Assembly: GCA_001275005.1 (NCBI GenBank)
Contig: JWZX01003213.1
Location: 1-42,320 of the forward strand
Source of the DNA: Chrysochromulina tobinii
Taxonomy: Eukaryota; Haptophyta; Prymnesiales; Chrysochromulinaceae
DNA length: 42,320 nucleotides
Reading direction: 5' to 3'
Numbering within the stretch: the stretch's first letter is position 1; each line of letters begins with the position of its first letter. Positions 1-7,500 of the stretch are shown one piece after another. The position numbers were made by a program, and so were the translations under genes. Below the pieces are notes generated by a model, which worked only from the letters and a program-made list of their open reading frames with translations, made no database searches and was not told the DNA's origin.

Positions 1-136
1 TGGCGGCGAGGGCGGCGGAGGCGAGGGCGAGGGCGGCGGCGGGGATGGTGGTTGCGGCGGGGGCGGGGTTGGAGGCAGTGAGGGCACCATCACGCACAAA
101 GCAAACTCGAAGCGTGAAGGGCAACACCTCGCACAC

Positions 137-180
137 GTCACAGCCGCTTCATTCTCATGTCACAGCCGCTTCATTCTCAT
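137..180. repeat. 22-bp perfect tandem duplication
   Basis: Two identical 22-bp copies lie head to tail at 137-158 and 159-180. Each contains TCACAGCC followed by GCTTCATTCTCAT. The repeat is upstream of the DHHC gene, probably in its promoter or 5' UTR. The same TCACAGCC word recurs upstream of other plus-strand genes in the window. The first ~90 bases of the window are a purine-rich GGCGG-type low-complexity tract in which I see no gene. Confidence 0.85.
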
Positions 181-289
181 TTCACAAGGAAAAAAGGACG
201 CGAGCAAACCTGCCTCATCAGAACGAAATTTGGGCGTCGTGCTGGTGTGCAGCGAGTGCTGGCGCCTGCCGGCGCCTGGGGTGCTGGTG

Positions 290-1006
290 ATGCCCTCTGC
301 ACCTCGGCAATCCCTGCCGGTGCGAGGAGTCCAGCATCTGGGTGACGACGACGAAGATGCAGACGGTTTTCGGCTCGAGGACCTCCCTCCACTGCCACGC
401 CCAAACACAGCCGTGATGCGCTCGGAGGCGTGCACAGGAATCACGGTGGTGCTTGTCCTCATCACCCTGCTCGTTGGCGTTCCGCACGCTTTGCGCTTCG
501 GTAGCGGCTGGCAGTGGCCAGCAGCCGGCGAACCATTCGATTCGACCGCAGCCTGCTTCCTGTGCCTGTACGTCGAGAGCACGATCGCGCTGCTCTGCCT
601 GCTCGGTATCATCTTTGGTGACCCCGGCGTCCTCAAACGCAGCCGTGAGCGTTGCTTCCCAATACCCCCTGCGGTGCTCGAGCGTCTGCGCTCGGGCCAG
701 TCGCTCGCGGGAATGGACAATGTCTACTCCTCCGATGGCCACGTATACTGCATTCGCTGTTGCATTTGGCGACACCGGCGACGACCGAGTAGAATCGGCG
801 GTGCCTTCTGCGTCAACATAGAGGACGAAAACGTCCACCACTGCTCGGTGTGCCAGCGGTGTGTGCGTCATTTTGATCACCACTGCGGCGTCTTTGGACG
901 TTGCATCGCGGGCGACGGCTGTCGCGGGAACATGGGATACTTCAAGATGATCCTTACGATGGCTCTCGCGGGCTTCATGACGTGCTTCGCTGCCATTGCT
1001 CAATAG
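290..1006 (+). CDS. DHHC-type protein S-acyltransferase, C-terminally short
   Basis: Probable palmitoyltransferase that attaches fatty acids to protein cysteines at membranes. With the first in-frame ATG at 290 the product is 238 residues. Visible parts are two hydrophobic segments (about residues 45-60 and 88-108), then a cysteine-rich domain with HHCSVCQRCVRHFDHHCG. The catalytic DHHC is near residues 196-199 and is followed by GVFGRCI and GNMGYF. This is the DHHC variant with a glycine after the catalytic Cys rather than the commoner CPW. A third hydrophobic segment starts at ~217, but the frame stops within it, so the usual fourth transmembrane helix and TTxE-like tail are absent. No clear coding continuation is visible in any frame downstream. 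A CTGAT-plus-pyrimidine-rich stretch ending in TACAG near 1132 resembles a 3' splice site, so a missed terminal exon is possible. The family call is firm; the gene end is not. Confidence 0.8.
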   Translation: MPSAPRQSLPVRGVQHLGDDDEDADGFRLEDLPPLPRPNTAVMRSEACTGITVVLVLITLLVGVPHALRFGSGWQWPAAGEPFDSTAACFLCLYVESTIALLCLLGIIFGDPGVLKRSRERCFPIPPAVLERLRSGQSLAGMDNVYSSDGHVYCIRCCIWRHRRRPSRIGGAFCVNIEDENVHHCSVCQRCVRHFDHHCGVFGRCIAGDGCRGNMGYFKMILTMALAGFMTCFAAIAQ

Positions 1007-1157
1007 AATAGAGCACAGTACCATATCAAGCGAATCGCACAAAGCGAAGTGAACTCGCTCACGCGCACGTACGTACGCACGCACGCACGACCGGGCACGT
1101 AGATTTCTGATTTGCGTGCCTGCCTTGCTGTACAGTCGCTTCCCCCAAACGATTAAT

Positions 1158-1163
1158 AATAAA
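1158..1163 (+). terminator. AATAAA, candidate polyadenylation signal
   Basis: AATAAA sits in an AT-rich island about 150 bp after the DHHC stop codon. It is the only such hexamer in this GC-rich gap. The spacing would suit the DHHC transcript, but use is unproven, since many algae do not rely on AATAAA. Confidence 0.3.
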
Positions 1164-1348
1164 ATATTAACACAGCCAGCGTCGGTGGCGGTCGTTCCGA
1201 GTTCGGTGGTATCGGTGCACGGTGCTCGGTGGCAGATCTTCGGGCCCATTGTGAGGCACATTGTGAGGCGCCTGTCTTATGCATTTTTTCCACTGCGCGC
1301 GCACTGGGGGTACACTGGTCGAACCCTGGACCCCCTATCACAGCCATA

Positions 1349-1361
1349 TTCACAGCCAATG
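1349..1361 (+). promoter_or_regulatory. CCAAT-box-like element upstream of HslU
   Basis: TTCACAGCCAATG lies about 95 bp before the HslU ATG. The same 13-mer is present on the minus strand at 26711-26723, and a 12/13 match occurs at 7461-7473. The core AGCCAATG fits the known CCAAT-box (NF-Y) consensus. Confidence 0.4.
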
Positions 1362-1453
1362 TTTATAATTCGACCCCCACAGAGGAAAGCGCTTTTATTG
1401 ACTTGAAAGTCCGAGGAAAGCGCATTTTTGCCGCAGCCGCCCTTGCGTGGTAG

Positions 1454-2944
1454 ATGCTCGCACGCCTAGTCCGGCAGCCTCCACGGTCCGCCGCGCCATA
1501 TGGCCGTGTGCTTGCCGTAGGCTATCGCCGCAGCCTCTGCTCTTCCTCTTCGCAGAGTGCTGCGTCCGCTGCGCAACCAACCGTTGTCGTGGAGGTGCCA
1601 GAGGGGTCCACAAATGTCGAACCCAAGGAGAAGGATCTGATGATGACGCCGCGTGAAATCGTTGACGAGCTCGACAAATACATCATCGGCCAAGCCGATG
1701 CGAAGCGTGCGGTGGCGGTCGCAATGCGAAATCGGTGGCGCAGGCAACGTGTCGCATCGCCCCTCAAGGAGGACATCATGCCAAAGAACATTCTGATGAT
1801 CGGCCCGACCGGCGTGGGCAAGACGGAGATTGCACGCAGGCTTGCCAAGATGGCGCGTGCGCCTTTCATCAAGGTCGAGGCCACCAAGTTCACCGAGGTC
1901 GGCTTCGTCGGCAAGGACGTCGACCAGATCATCCGGGACCTCGCCGACACGGGCATCCAGATTGCCAAGGCGCGCGCGATGGAGAAGATCAAGGAGAAGG
2001 TTACTGCGCGAGTGGAAGAAAAGCTGCTCGATTGCCTCGTCGGGCCGTCTAACATCCAACACAATCGCGAGGCCTTCCGCAAGCTGCTGCGCATGGGCCA
2101 CCTGGACGACCGGCTGATTGAGATCGAGGTACCCGAGAAGAAGTCGGGCAACCCGCAGTTTGAAGGTGGCGGCGGCAACCAATTCCCGATGAACGAGATC
2201 ATCCTGCGCTTCGACAAGATGATGCACGGGCGGCAGAAGATGGAGAAACGCGAGATGCTGCTCAAAGACTCGGTCCCAATTCTGACGGAACTCGAGTCGG
2301 AGAAGATGATCAACGAGGATGACATCAAGCGGTCGGCGATCCACCTCATCGAGCAGGAAGGCATCGTCTTCATCGACGAGATCGACAAGATCTGCTCGAA
2401 GAATGACTTCCGCGGCTCGGCCGACGCATCTTCCGAGGGTGTGCAGCGCGATCTGCTGCCGCTGCTCGAAGGTTCGCAGGTCCAGACCAAGCACGGAAAC
2501 ATCAACACCGACCACATCCTCTTCATCTGCTCGGGCGCATTCCACTATTGCAAGCCGTCCGACCTGCTCGCCGAACTGCAGGGCCGGCTGCCCATCCGCG
2601 TCGAGCTCAAATCGCTCACCGAGAATGACCTGCACCGCGTCCTCACCGAGCCCGAGAACAACCTCGTCAAGCAGCAAGTGGCCATGATGAAGACGGAAAA
2701 CGTCGAGCTCCAAATCACCGAGGGAGCCATCCAGCGCATGGCCAAGCTCGCGACCGAAATCAACCGCGACGTCGAAAATATTGGCTGCCGGCGGCTGCAC
2801 ACCATCATCGAGCGGCTCATGGAGGATCTCTCCTTCTCCGCCCACGACCGCGCTGGCGAGCGCGTCGTGCTCACTGAGGACGATGTGCAAAAATCGGTGG
2901 GCGACCTGCTAAAGAAGACGGATCTCTCGCGCTTTGTGCTCTAG
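1454..2944 (+). CDS. hslU: Mitochondrial HslU (ClpY), ATPase of the HslUV protease
   Basis: AAA+ unfoldase that feeds proteins to the HslV peptidase. The product is 496 residues; bacterial HslU is about 443. The extra ~60 N-terminal residues are rich in Arg, Ser and Ala and low in acidic residues (starting MLARLVRQPPRSAAPYGR), which fits a mitochondrial presequence. Motifs: Walker A GPTGVGKT at 117-124, pore loop GFVG at 150-153 (bacteria usually have GYVG), the I-domain at about 170-290, Walker B IVFIDEIDK from 304, LQGRLPIRVEL near 375-385, and sensor-2 GCRRLHT at 444-450. It ends DLSRFVL, like the conserved bacterial C-terminus that docks into HslV. It is a single uninterrupted exon. No HslV gene is in the window, so the partner must lie elsewhere. 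Family assignment is essentially certain; mitochondrial location is inferred. Confidence 0.96.
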   Translation: MLARLVRQPPRSAAPYGRVLAVGYRRSLCSSSSQSAASAAQPTVVVEVPEGSTNVEPKEKDLMMTPREIVDELDKYIIGQADAKRAVAVAMRNRWRRQRVASPLKEDIMPKNILMIGPTGVGKTEIARRLAKMARAPFIKVEATKFTEVGFVGKDVDQIIRDLADTGIQIAKARAMEKIKEKVTARVEEKLLDCLVGPSNIQHNREAFRKLLRMGHLDDRLIEIEVPEKKSGNPQFEGGGGNQFPMNEIILRFDKMMHGRQKMEKREMLLKDSVPILTELESEKMINEDDIKRSAIHLIEQEGIVFIDEIDKICSKNDFRGSADASSEGVQRDLLPLLEGSQVQTKHGNINTDHILFICSGAFHYCKPSDLLAELQGRLPIRVELKSLTENDLHRVLTEPENNLVKQQVAMMKTENVELQITEGAIQRMAKLATEINRDVENIGCRRLHTIIERLMEDLSFSAHDRAGERVVLTEDDVQKSVGDLLKKTDLSRFVL

Positions 2945-3417
2945 ACGAGTGTTCCCCAGTGAGGTGCGGGGCGGAAGTTCGGGGCGGCTGCGTGTAACGG
3001 ACAATCTGCGTCTGCGCACTCTACTGCGTTTCTGAGTCGAGGCCTCCGGCTCCGCGACCGTCGTGGCTCGTGCTGGCTCGGGTGGGCCGTCGACCCCAGC
3101 GACGTCACGCGGAGCGCGCTCATTGGCGGCATTGCGTGTGAAACCTTAAGTGCTGGTGGAAACGTAAAATATCATAATAACAGCATGGAGTTAACACTAT
3201 ACGATACGTGGCCCTCCACAGTCCGCCGCGCCCCGCGCACCCCCCGCCGACCGGCCGCAACACCGCGCTCGTGTACCGACCGTCGCGGGGCGGCCTCCTG
3301 GGGATTCTCGGTCGCGGGTTGCGGCGGGGCGCAGCATGCGCATGGCTTGAGCTTTTAAGAGCTTCAGAGCTGCTAGACACGTGCCGCTGCCACTGCCTCT
3401 AATGCTGGTCCTCGCGC
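2945..3417. other. Intergenic between convergent HslU and SKL genes
   Basis: The region holds the 3' flanks of two convergent genes. No coding frame resembles a protein. A small AT-rich patch (about 3160-3185) may belong to the HslU 3' end. Confidence 0.5.
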
Positions 3418-4323
3418 CTACGCGCCATCTCCTTGCGCAGCGAGCTTTGCATCCGCCTGCGCCTTCCACTGCTGGCTCTTTGCCGGATTCTTGTCGATGA
3501 ATGTGACCACGGAATCGACAATCTGCACACACGATCGCACTCATCTCAGAGGGGCGCCATGAGTAAGGTGTGGCTGGCATTTTGGGTTGCCCACCTTCAT
3601 GACTGCATCGTCCGCTGCATCCGTGGACGCAATCGAAACCGTAACGTCTGCCATGCGGTGCCCGTCTTTCCACCTGTCCAGTACATCGTCGGCACCGTCG
3701 GCAGGCAGGGCGACGTTCTCGGGAGCTTCTTGTTCGAGATGGACTACGAGTCCCTGCTGCATGATTGAGTAGTCGCGCGTGCTGATAGCCCCATCCCAGG
3801 TGATGAAGACGCTGCGGCTGTAGGCCTGTACTTGCTGTACAATGGCAGCCGCGAGCTGCTCCACATTTCCCAATGGTTCCGATGCCACCAGCTTCGCCAG
3901 CGTCACGGGCTCGGCACCCGCCGATAATTGCTGGTATGTGCTGATCATCAAGGCGTTGATGTCATAGCATCGGTACCGTGTGAGGCGACGCGCGAGAACA
4001 CGACCTACAGCAGTCTTCTTGGGGCCCAGACCGACTATCCACAGCGAGCAGCCCTTGAGCTTTTCGCTCAGCTCCTTTGCCTTTTCGTCCCTGCCCCATG
4101 CATCTGCCAGCTGTCCGGGAGGAATATTGTCGACGGCTTCAGGCGGAAACGCCTGGCTGTCGGACAAGCGTGCCAGCGCACGTCGACGGGGACCCTGCAC
4201 CTTCGCCGAGTCACCTAGTGGCTTGGCCAGCCAGCTCGCGGCCACATGCGTGCAGCCGAGCAACATCACCGGCACAAAGCAACGAAGGACGCCAGTGGTC
4301 CTTGGAGACTGTCGGCCCACCAT
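3418..4323 (-). CDS. Shikimate-kinase-like plastid protein, probably inactive
   Basis: Two exons, 4323-3595 and 3522-3418, give 277 residues. Known shikimate kinases phosphorylate shikimate using a P-loop, an Asp pair and a GGG motif. Here the corresponding segments are altered. The P-loop position reads GLGPKKTAVG (residues ~98-107), with the second P-loop glycine replaced by Lys. The DSD-like site reads YDINALM, and the GGGAV-like site reads WDGAI. The fold signature (VGRVLARRL after the loop, then MQQGLVVHLE) remains. This resembles the non-catalytic SKL proteins of plastids more than a working enzyme. The N-terminus has a hydrophobic VPVMLLGCTHVAASWL followed by a basic stretch, as in signal-plus-transit plastid targeting. 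Exon 2 adds the helix IVDSVVTFIDKNPAK and the true C-terminus. It is divergent from the ATRIP-like gene, with 204 bp between start codons. Confidence 0.65.
3523..3594 (-). other. Intron (72 bp) in SKL gene
   Basis: On the minus strand it begins GTGGGC and ends GTGTGCAG, phase 0, joining ...DDAVMK to IVDSVV.... Reading through it instead gives a stop after a non-conserved tail. CTCAT and CTTAC in its middle fit a branchpoint. Confidence 0.75.
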
Positions 4324-4527
4324 GGACGCTCACGGCGCAAGGGCGAGATGACGGCGAGATCCCTGCGAAGGGAGTTGCGTGCTCCCTGTGAGACGCGCGA
4401 CGCATGTACATTACCGTCTAGGCAGATCTAGGTCTCGCAGTTCCGCGTCTTTGTTAATACGAATTTTCTCGTGTTGTTTCTCGCGCCTTTTTATGCACTT
4501 GGAGACTGATGGAGCCCTAGTCCTTCA

Positions 4528-6993
4528 ATGGAGTCCTTCGACGACTTCTGCTTGCCGGACGAAGTCTTCATGGCCGTGTGTGACCTCCTGCCCGGAGCGC
4601 CGCCGCTACCGCAGGCAGGGCTTGCATCGGCGGCACCAGCGCTTCCTGCGCCCCAACCCGCTGTAGCAGCTCCACCGAGCATGTTTGAGGTTTTCCTACC
4701 TCCAGGCCCGCTGCCACTGGTGCCTCCAGCAGCAATTTTATCGGCAGCGCCATCGCTTGCAGCACCAGCGGCAGCGCCAGCACATTCGGCCGGAGGGGCA
4801 GCCGGCGCGTCATACCATGCAGCGTTAGGCGAGGCGCAAGTCGTGCGAGCTCGGATGGCCCAAGTCGAGGCGGAGCTGCAGCAAGAGCGTAACCGCGTTG
4901 GCCAGATGGCTGCTGAGCTCCAAGCGCTACGCGGCGAGAAGAACGCTGGTTACGAGACGGAGATTCGCCGGTTGAGCTCCGAGCTTATTTTCAAGGAAGA
5001 CGAGGTGGTGCAGGCTATGGCGGCCAAGGCACAGCTGCAAAAGCAGCTTGACGAGCTGCAAAGCAATATGCTCCAGGGGCATGGTACCTACAAGGACCCC
5101 GCAGCCACTGGCCAGCAGCACGCCATGCCACCACCGAAAGAGGTGCCAGCCGCGCGCGCTGTTCCGGGCTCCGTGGCGCCTCGGGCCAACCCGCGCATGG
5201 CGGTCGGAAGCGCTGTTGGCGGCATGGGCCCGATCACAGGCACATCGCCGCTTTTCCACTCGCGCTCGATGCGTCCGTCGCCTTCGGCATCGAGCACGCG
5301 CAAGCGCCAGACGGCCGGAGATTCCTCACCTGGCAGGGCACCTCTCCCGGATGGCGCGACCATCGTTTGGTCCACTTCTGGTCCACCGCCGCCAGCAGCA
5401 CCCGCACCCCGAACTGCTGTGCTGCGCCCCGCGTGCCATGCCGCCACCGCTTGCCACGCCGCTGCCGCACAGCCACCACCGCACTGTACGATAGCGCCAC
5501 CGCCTGCCGCGCACGTGCCAGCAAGCAGGTCTTGCGATCACGTCGGCGTGCACCCGGACGAGGACACGCCAGTTGCGGAACTTCATGACACGTCTACACC
5601 AAAGGCTGTTGCACCAGGCATGCCGACTTGCTGGCCACATACAATGACGCCGCACATGCACTCGCCGTTCGAGCCAGAGAATCGTGCACGCCGTGCGGCC
5701 GCGTCGGACGGCGTGGCCCCCGTGGCAGCCGTGTCTCTGGATTCCTCTGCACAGCAAGGGATGCTTCTCGTCTCGCGGCTACTCGCCCGCTCCGACTCGA
5801 ACTTGCGCCGCCTCGTATTTGAGCCGACGCTACCCACGGTCCGTGATGCCCTCGAAGGTGTAGCGACGTTGCCGCATCAAAATCTCGCATCGCGCCTGCT
5901 GCTGGCAGTGCAGTTGCTGCTGACGGGGGGCGAGGCGAGTGCGCCGCTGCTCGTGCAGGCGCTATCCCCACATTTGGTGCTTCCTGCCGCAGCCACCGTC
6001 TCCGGTGCCGACACGTTAGTGCATGCAAGCTGGCGGCTTTTGTCGCACCTGCTCATTGAGAGCGACTCGTGTCGCCAGTGCGTGCTGCGAGGGTGGTTGA
6101 CGGATCCCTCCGCATCGCACGATGAGCACACCCACTTCCCTACAACCATCGAGGTTGCGCACGGCTGCTGTGTGGAGGTGCTCCCAGGGGTTTGCCGACT
6201 CATCGAGCATATGAGCCATGCGGCCGAGTACGACCTGCTGCTACCTACGCTGCGAGGGCTTTCCGCTCTCGCGTGGACCGGGACCACCGCTTGTCTGCCG
6301 TGGCTGCGTGCCTGGCTGAGCAGCGAGAAGCGCGGCGGCATGGAGGTAGCACCGACTTTCAGCAGGCTGCTCAGCGCAGCCATGCCTTGGAGAGTTCGCC
6401 TCGAGTCGCTCGGGCTCCTTGGCTATACTCTGCAGAGCGAAGAGGCATTCGAGGCCTTCGCCACATCGGTGAGCTCGCCATGGGCCAGCCCAGCCACGCT
6501 TGTGGCTCTTGCCCTCAGCGCACGCGCCTCAGATGGTACGGACAAGTGCGAGTCTGGGATCGTCAATGATGACGACGGCCTTGGGACTACTCTCTCGCCC
6601 GAGGCGACGCTTCGCCAGGCTTCGCTCCGCCTGCTCTCGTCGCTCGTCGCTCGCCATGCTGGCGCATCGGAGCTTCTGCTCGCCCCTGCACTTGGCCTCG
6701 CCCTCCCCATGCGGCTCGTCTCGATGCTCCAATCACAGGTGCACGCGCTTCTGCGCCTGCATGGCCGGGAGCCGAGCATCGGCGAGCTTGAGCTCGTCAG
6801 GGAGAGCGTGTTGCTGCTCCTTGAGCTCGCCAGGGGCCCCACGAGCATGCAACAGGCACTTGAGGGCGGCTCGTGGAGTGCAGATCTCACCAGCGCCACC
6901 CTTTGCCTCGTGCGCAACGAGGTCCATCCGCAACTTGCAGACCTCTCGATGCCTGCCAAGCTCCTGCAGAATGCAATGGTGCGCGTGGCGTGA
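4528..6993 (+). CDS. ATRIP-like DNA-damage checkpoint protein
   Basis: 821 residues in one exon. Known ATRIP binds ATR kinase and brings it to RPA-coated single-stranded DNA. Evidence here is architectural. A short acidic/hydrophobic N-terminus (MESFDDFCLPDEVF) could be an RPA-binding motif. A Pro/Ala-rich linker follows, then a coiled coil at about 100-180 containing RRLSSELIFKEDEV, which resembles the characteristic SELQFKDAE stretch of ATRIP coiled coils. A long Pro/Ser-rich disordered region spans about 190-400. The C-terminal half is leucine-rich and helical, like HEAT repeats, and includes LELVRESVLLLLELA, as seen near the C-terminus of ATRIP. ATG at 4528 is the first in frame after the upstream gap and gives the conserved-looking N-terminus. 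An alternative is another coiled-coil/HEAT scaffold protein. No catalytic motif is present. Confidence 0.5.
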   Translation: MESFDDFCLPDEVFMAVCDLLPGAPPLPQAGLASAAPALPAPQPAVAAPPSMFEVFLPPGPLPLVPPAAILSAAPSLAAPAAAPAHSAGGAAGASYHAALGEAQVVRARMAQVEAELQQERNRVGQMAAELQALRGEKNAGYETEIRRLSSELIFKEDEVVQAMAAKAQLQKQLDELQSNMLQGHGTYKDPAATGQQHAMPPPKEVPAARAVPGSVAPRANPRMAVGSAVGGMGPITGTSPLFHSRSMRPSPSASSTRKRQTAGDSSPGRAPLPDGATIVWSTSGPPPPAAPAPRTAVLRPACHAATACHAAAAQPPPHCTIAPPPAAHVPASRSCDHVGVHPDEDTPVAELHDTSTPKAVAPGMPTCWPHTMTPHMHSPFEPENRARRAAASDGVAPVAAVSLDSSAQQGMLLVSRLLARSDSNLRRLVFEPTLPTVRDALEGVATLPHQNLASRLLLAVQLLLTGGEASAPLLVQALSPHLVLPAAATVSGADTLVHASWRLLSHLLIESDSCRQCVLRGWLTDPSASHDEHTHFPTTIEVAHGCCVEVLPGVCRLIEHMSHAAEYDLLLPTLRGLSALAWTGTTACLPWLRAWLSSEKRGGMEVAPTFSRLLSAAMPWRVRLESLGLLGYTLQSEEAFEAFATSVSSPWASPATLVALALSARASDGTDKCESGIVNDDDGLGTTLSPEATLRQASLRLLSSLVARHAGASELLLAPALGLALPMRLVSMLQSQVHALLRLHGREPSIGELELVRESVLLLLELARGPTSMQQALEGGSWSADLTSATLCLVRNEVHPQLADLSMPAKLLQNAMVRVA

Positions 6994-7500
6994 TACACGT
7001 TTTTGCTCCAAGGGGCGAAGTGGGGTCGGTCCACACTCGCGCAGGCCGCCGGCGCGCGAAGCCGGTGTGTTTCAAAACACACCTCACCGCACCCAGGATC
7101 GAGGATGCCTAGACGCTTGTCACGCTAGACGCCCTAGATGAACCCTTGAATAGCTTGATGAACCCTAGATGTTCCCCCACAGACAACACAAATTGGCGCT
7201 CAACCGGAACCGCCGCGTCCATCCATACATAGCGCCCACACTAGTAAGTTCGGCAATGAAGTTCGGACTTGGGACTGAGCCCACGCACGCGGCGGCCCTT
7301 TTCGCACGAAGGCGGGGCGGTCGATGCAAGCATCACCTTATGGTGGACGGCACTCAGGACGGCACCACTACGGCACCACCGACCACCACCGCCGCCCCGG
7401 GCCTAGAACCAACTGTTCACGGGAGGCCGGCCCCGCCTCCAAGTCCCCTAACACGTACCATTCACAGCCAACGGTATTCGTAACACAGACAAACTTTTCC
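6994..7500. other. Intergenic upstream of TTC13-like gene
   Basis: No supported gene. The text is low in coding character. An open frame extends upstream of the next gene to 7324, but its peptide (His/Pro/Arg-rich) looks untranslated. It contains an imperfect duplication of GATGAACCCT (about 7137 and 7160) and the CCAAT-like element at 7461. Confidence 0.5.
7461..7473 (+). promoter_or_regulatory. TTCACAGCCAACG element before the TTC13-like start
   Basis: Differs by one base from the CCAAT-box-like 13-mer at 1349. It lies only ~28 bp before the chosen ATG, so it could be core promoter, 5' UTR or chance. Confidence 0.3.

Larger units (their letters stand above)
1007..1453. other. Intergenic: DHHC 3' end to HslU 5' end
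   Basis: No convincing coding sequence. It holds an ACGT/ACGC microsatellite-like run near 1064-1089, an AT-rich patch with a poly(A)-signal-like hexamer (1158-1163), two TCACAGCC words (1338-1345, 1350-1357) and a TTTATAAT stretch near 1363. The last three are plausible HslU promoter elements. Confidence 0.5.

Noticed and set aside
218-1261. 347-codon minus-strand frame across the DHHC gene
   Set aside because: Antisense shadow with no recognisable motif; the plus strand has the complete CRD.
1466-2890. 474-codon open frame antisense to HslU
   Set aside because: It mirrors the HslU codons; high GC at third positions keeps the opposite frame open. The peptide has no domain, and HslU is certain.
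7324-7500. N-terminal extension of the TTC13-like protein from ATG 7324
   Set aside because: Low-complexity His/Arg/Pro peptide, unlike the family, which starts near the first TPR helix.
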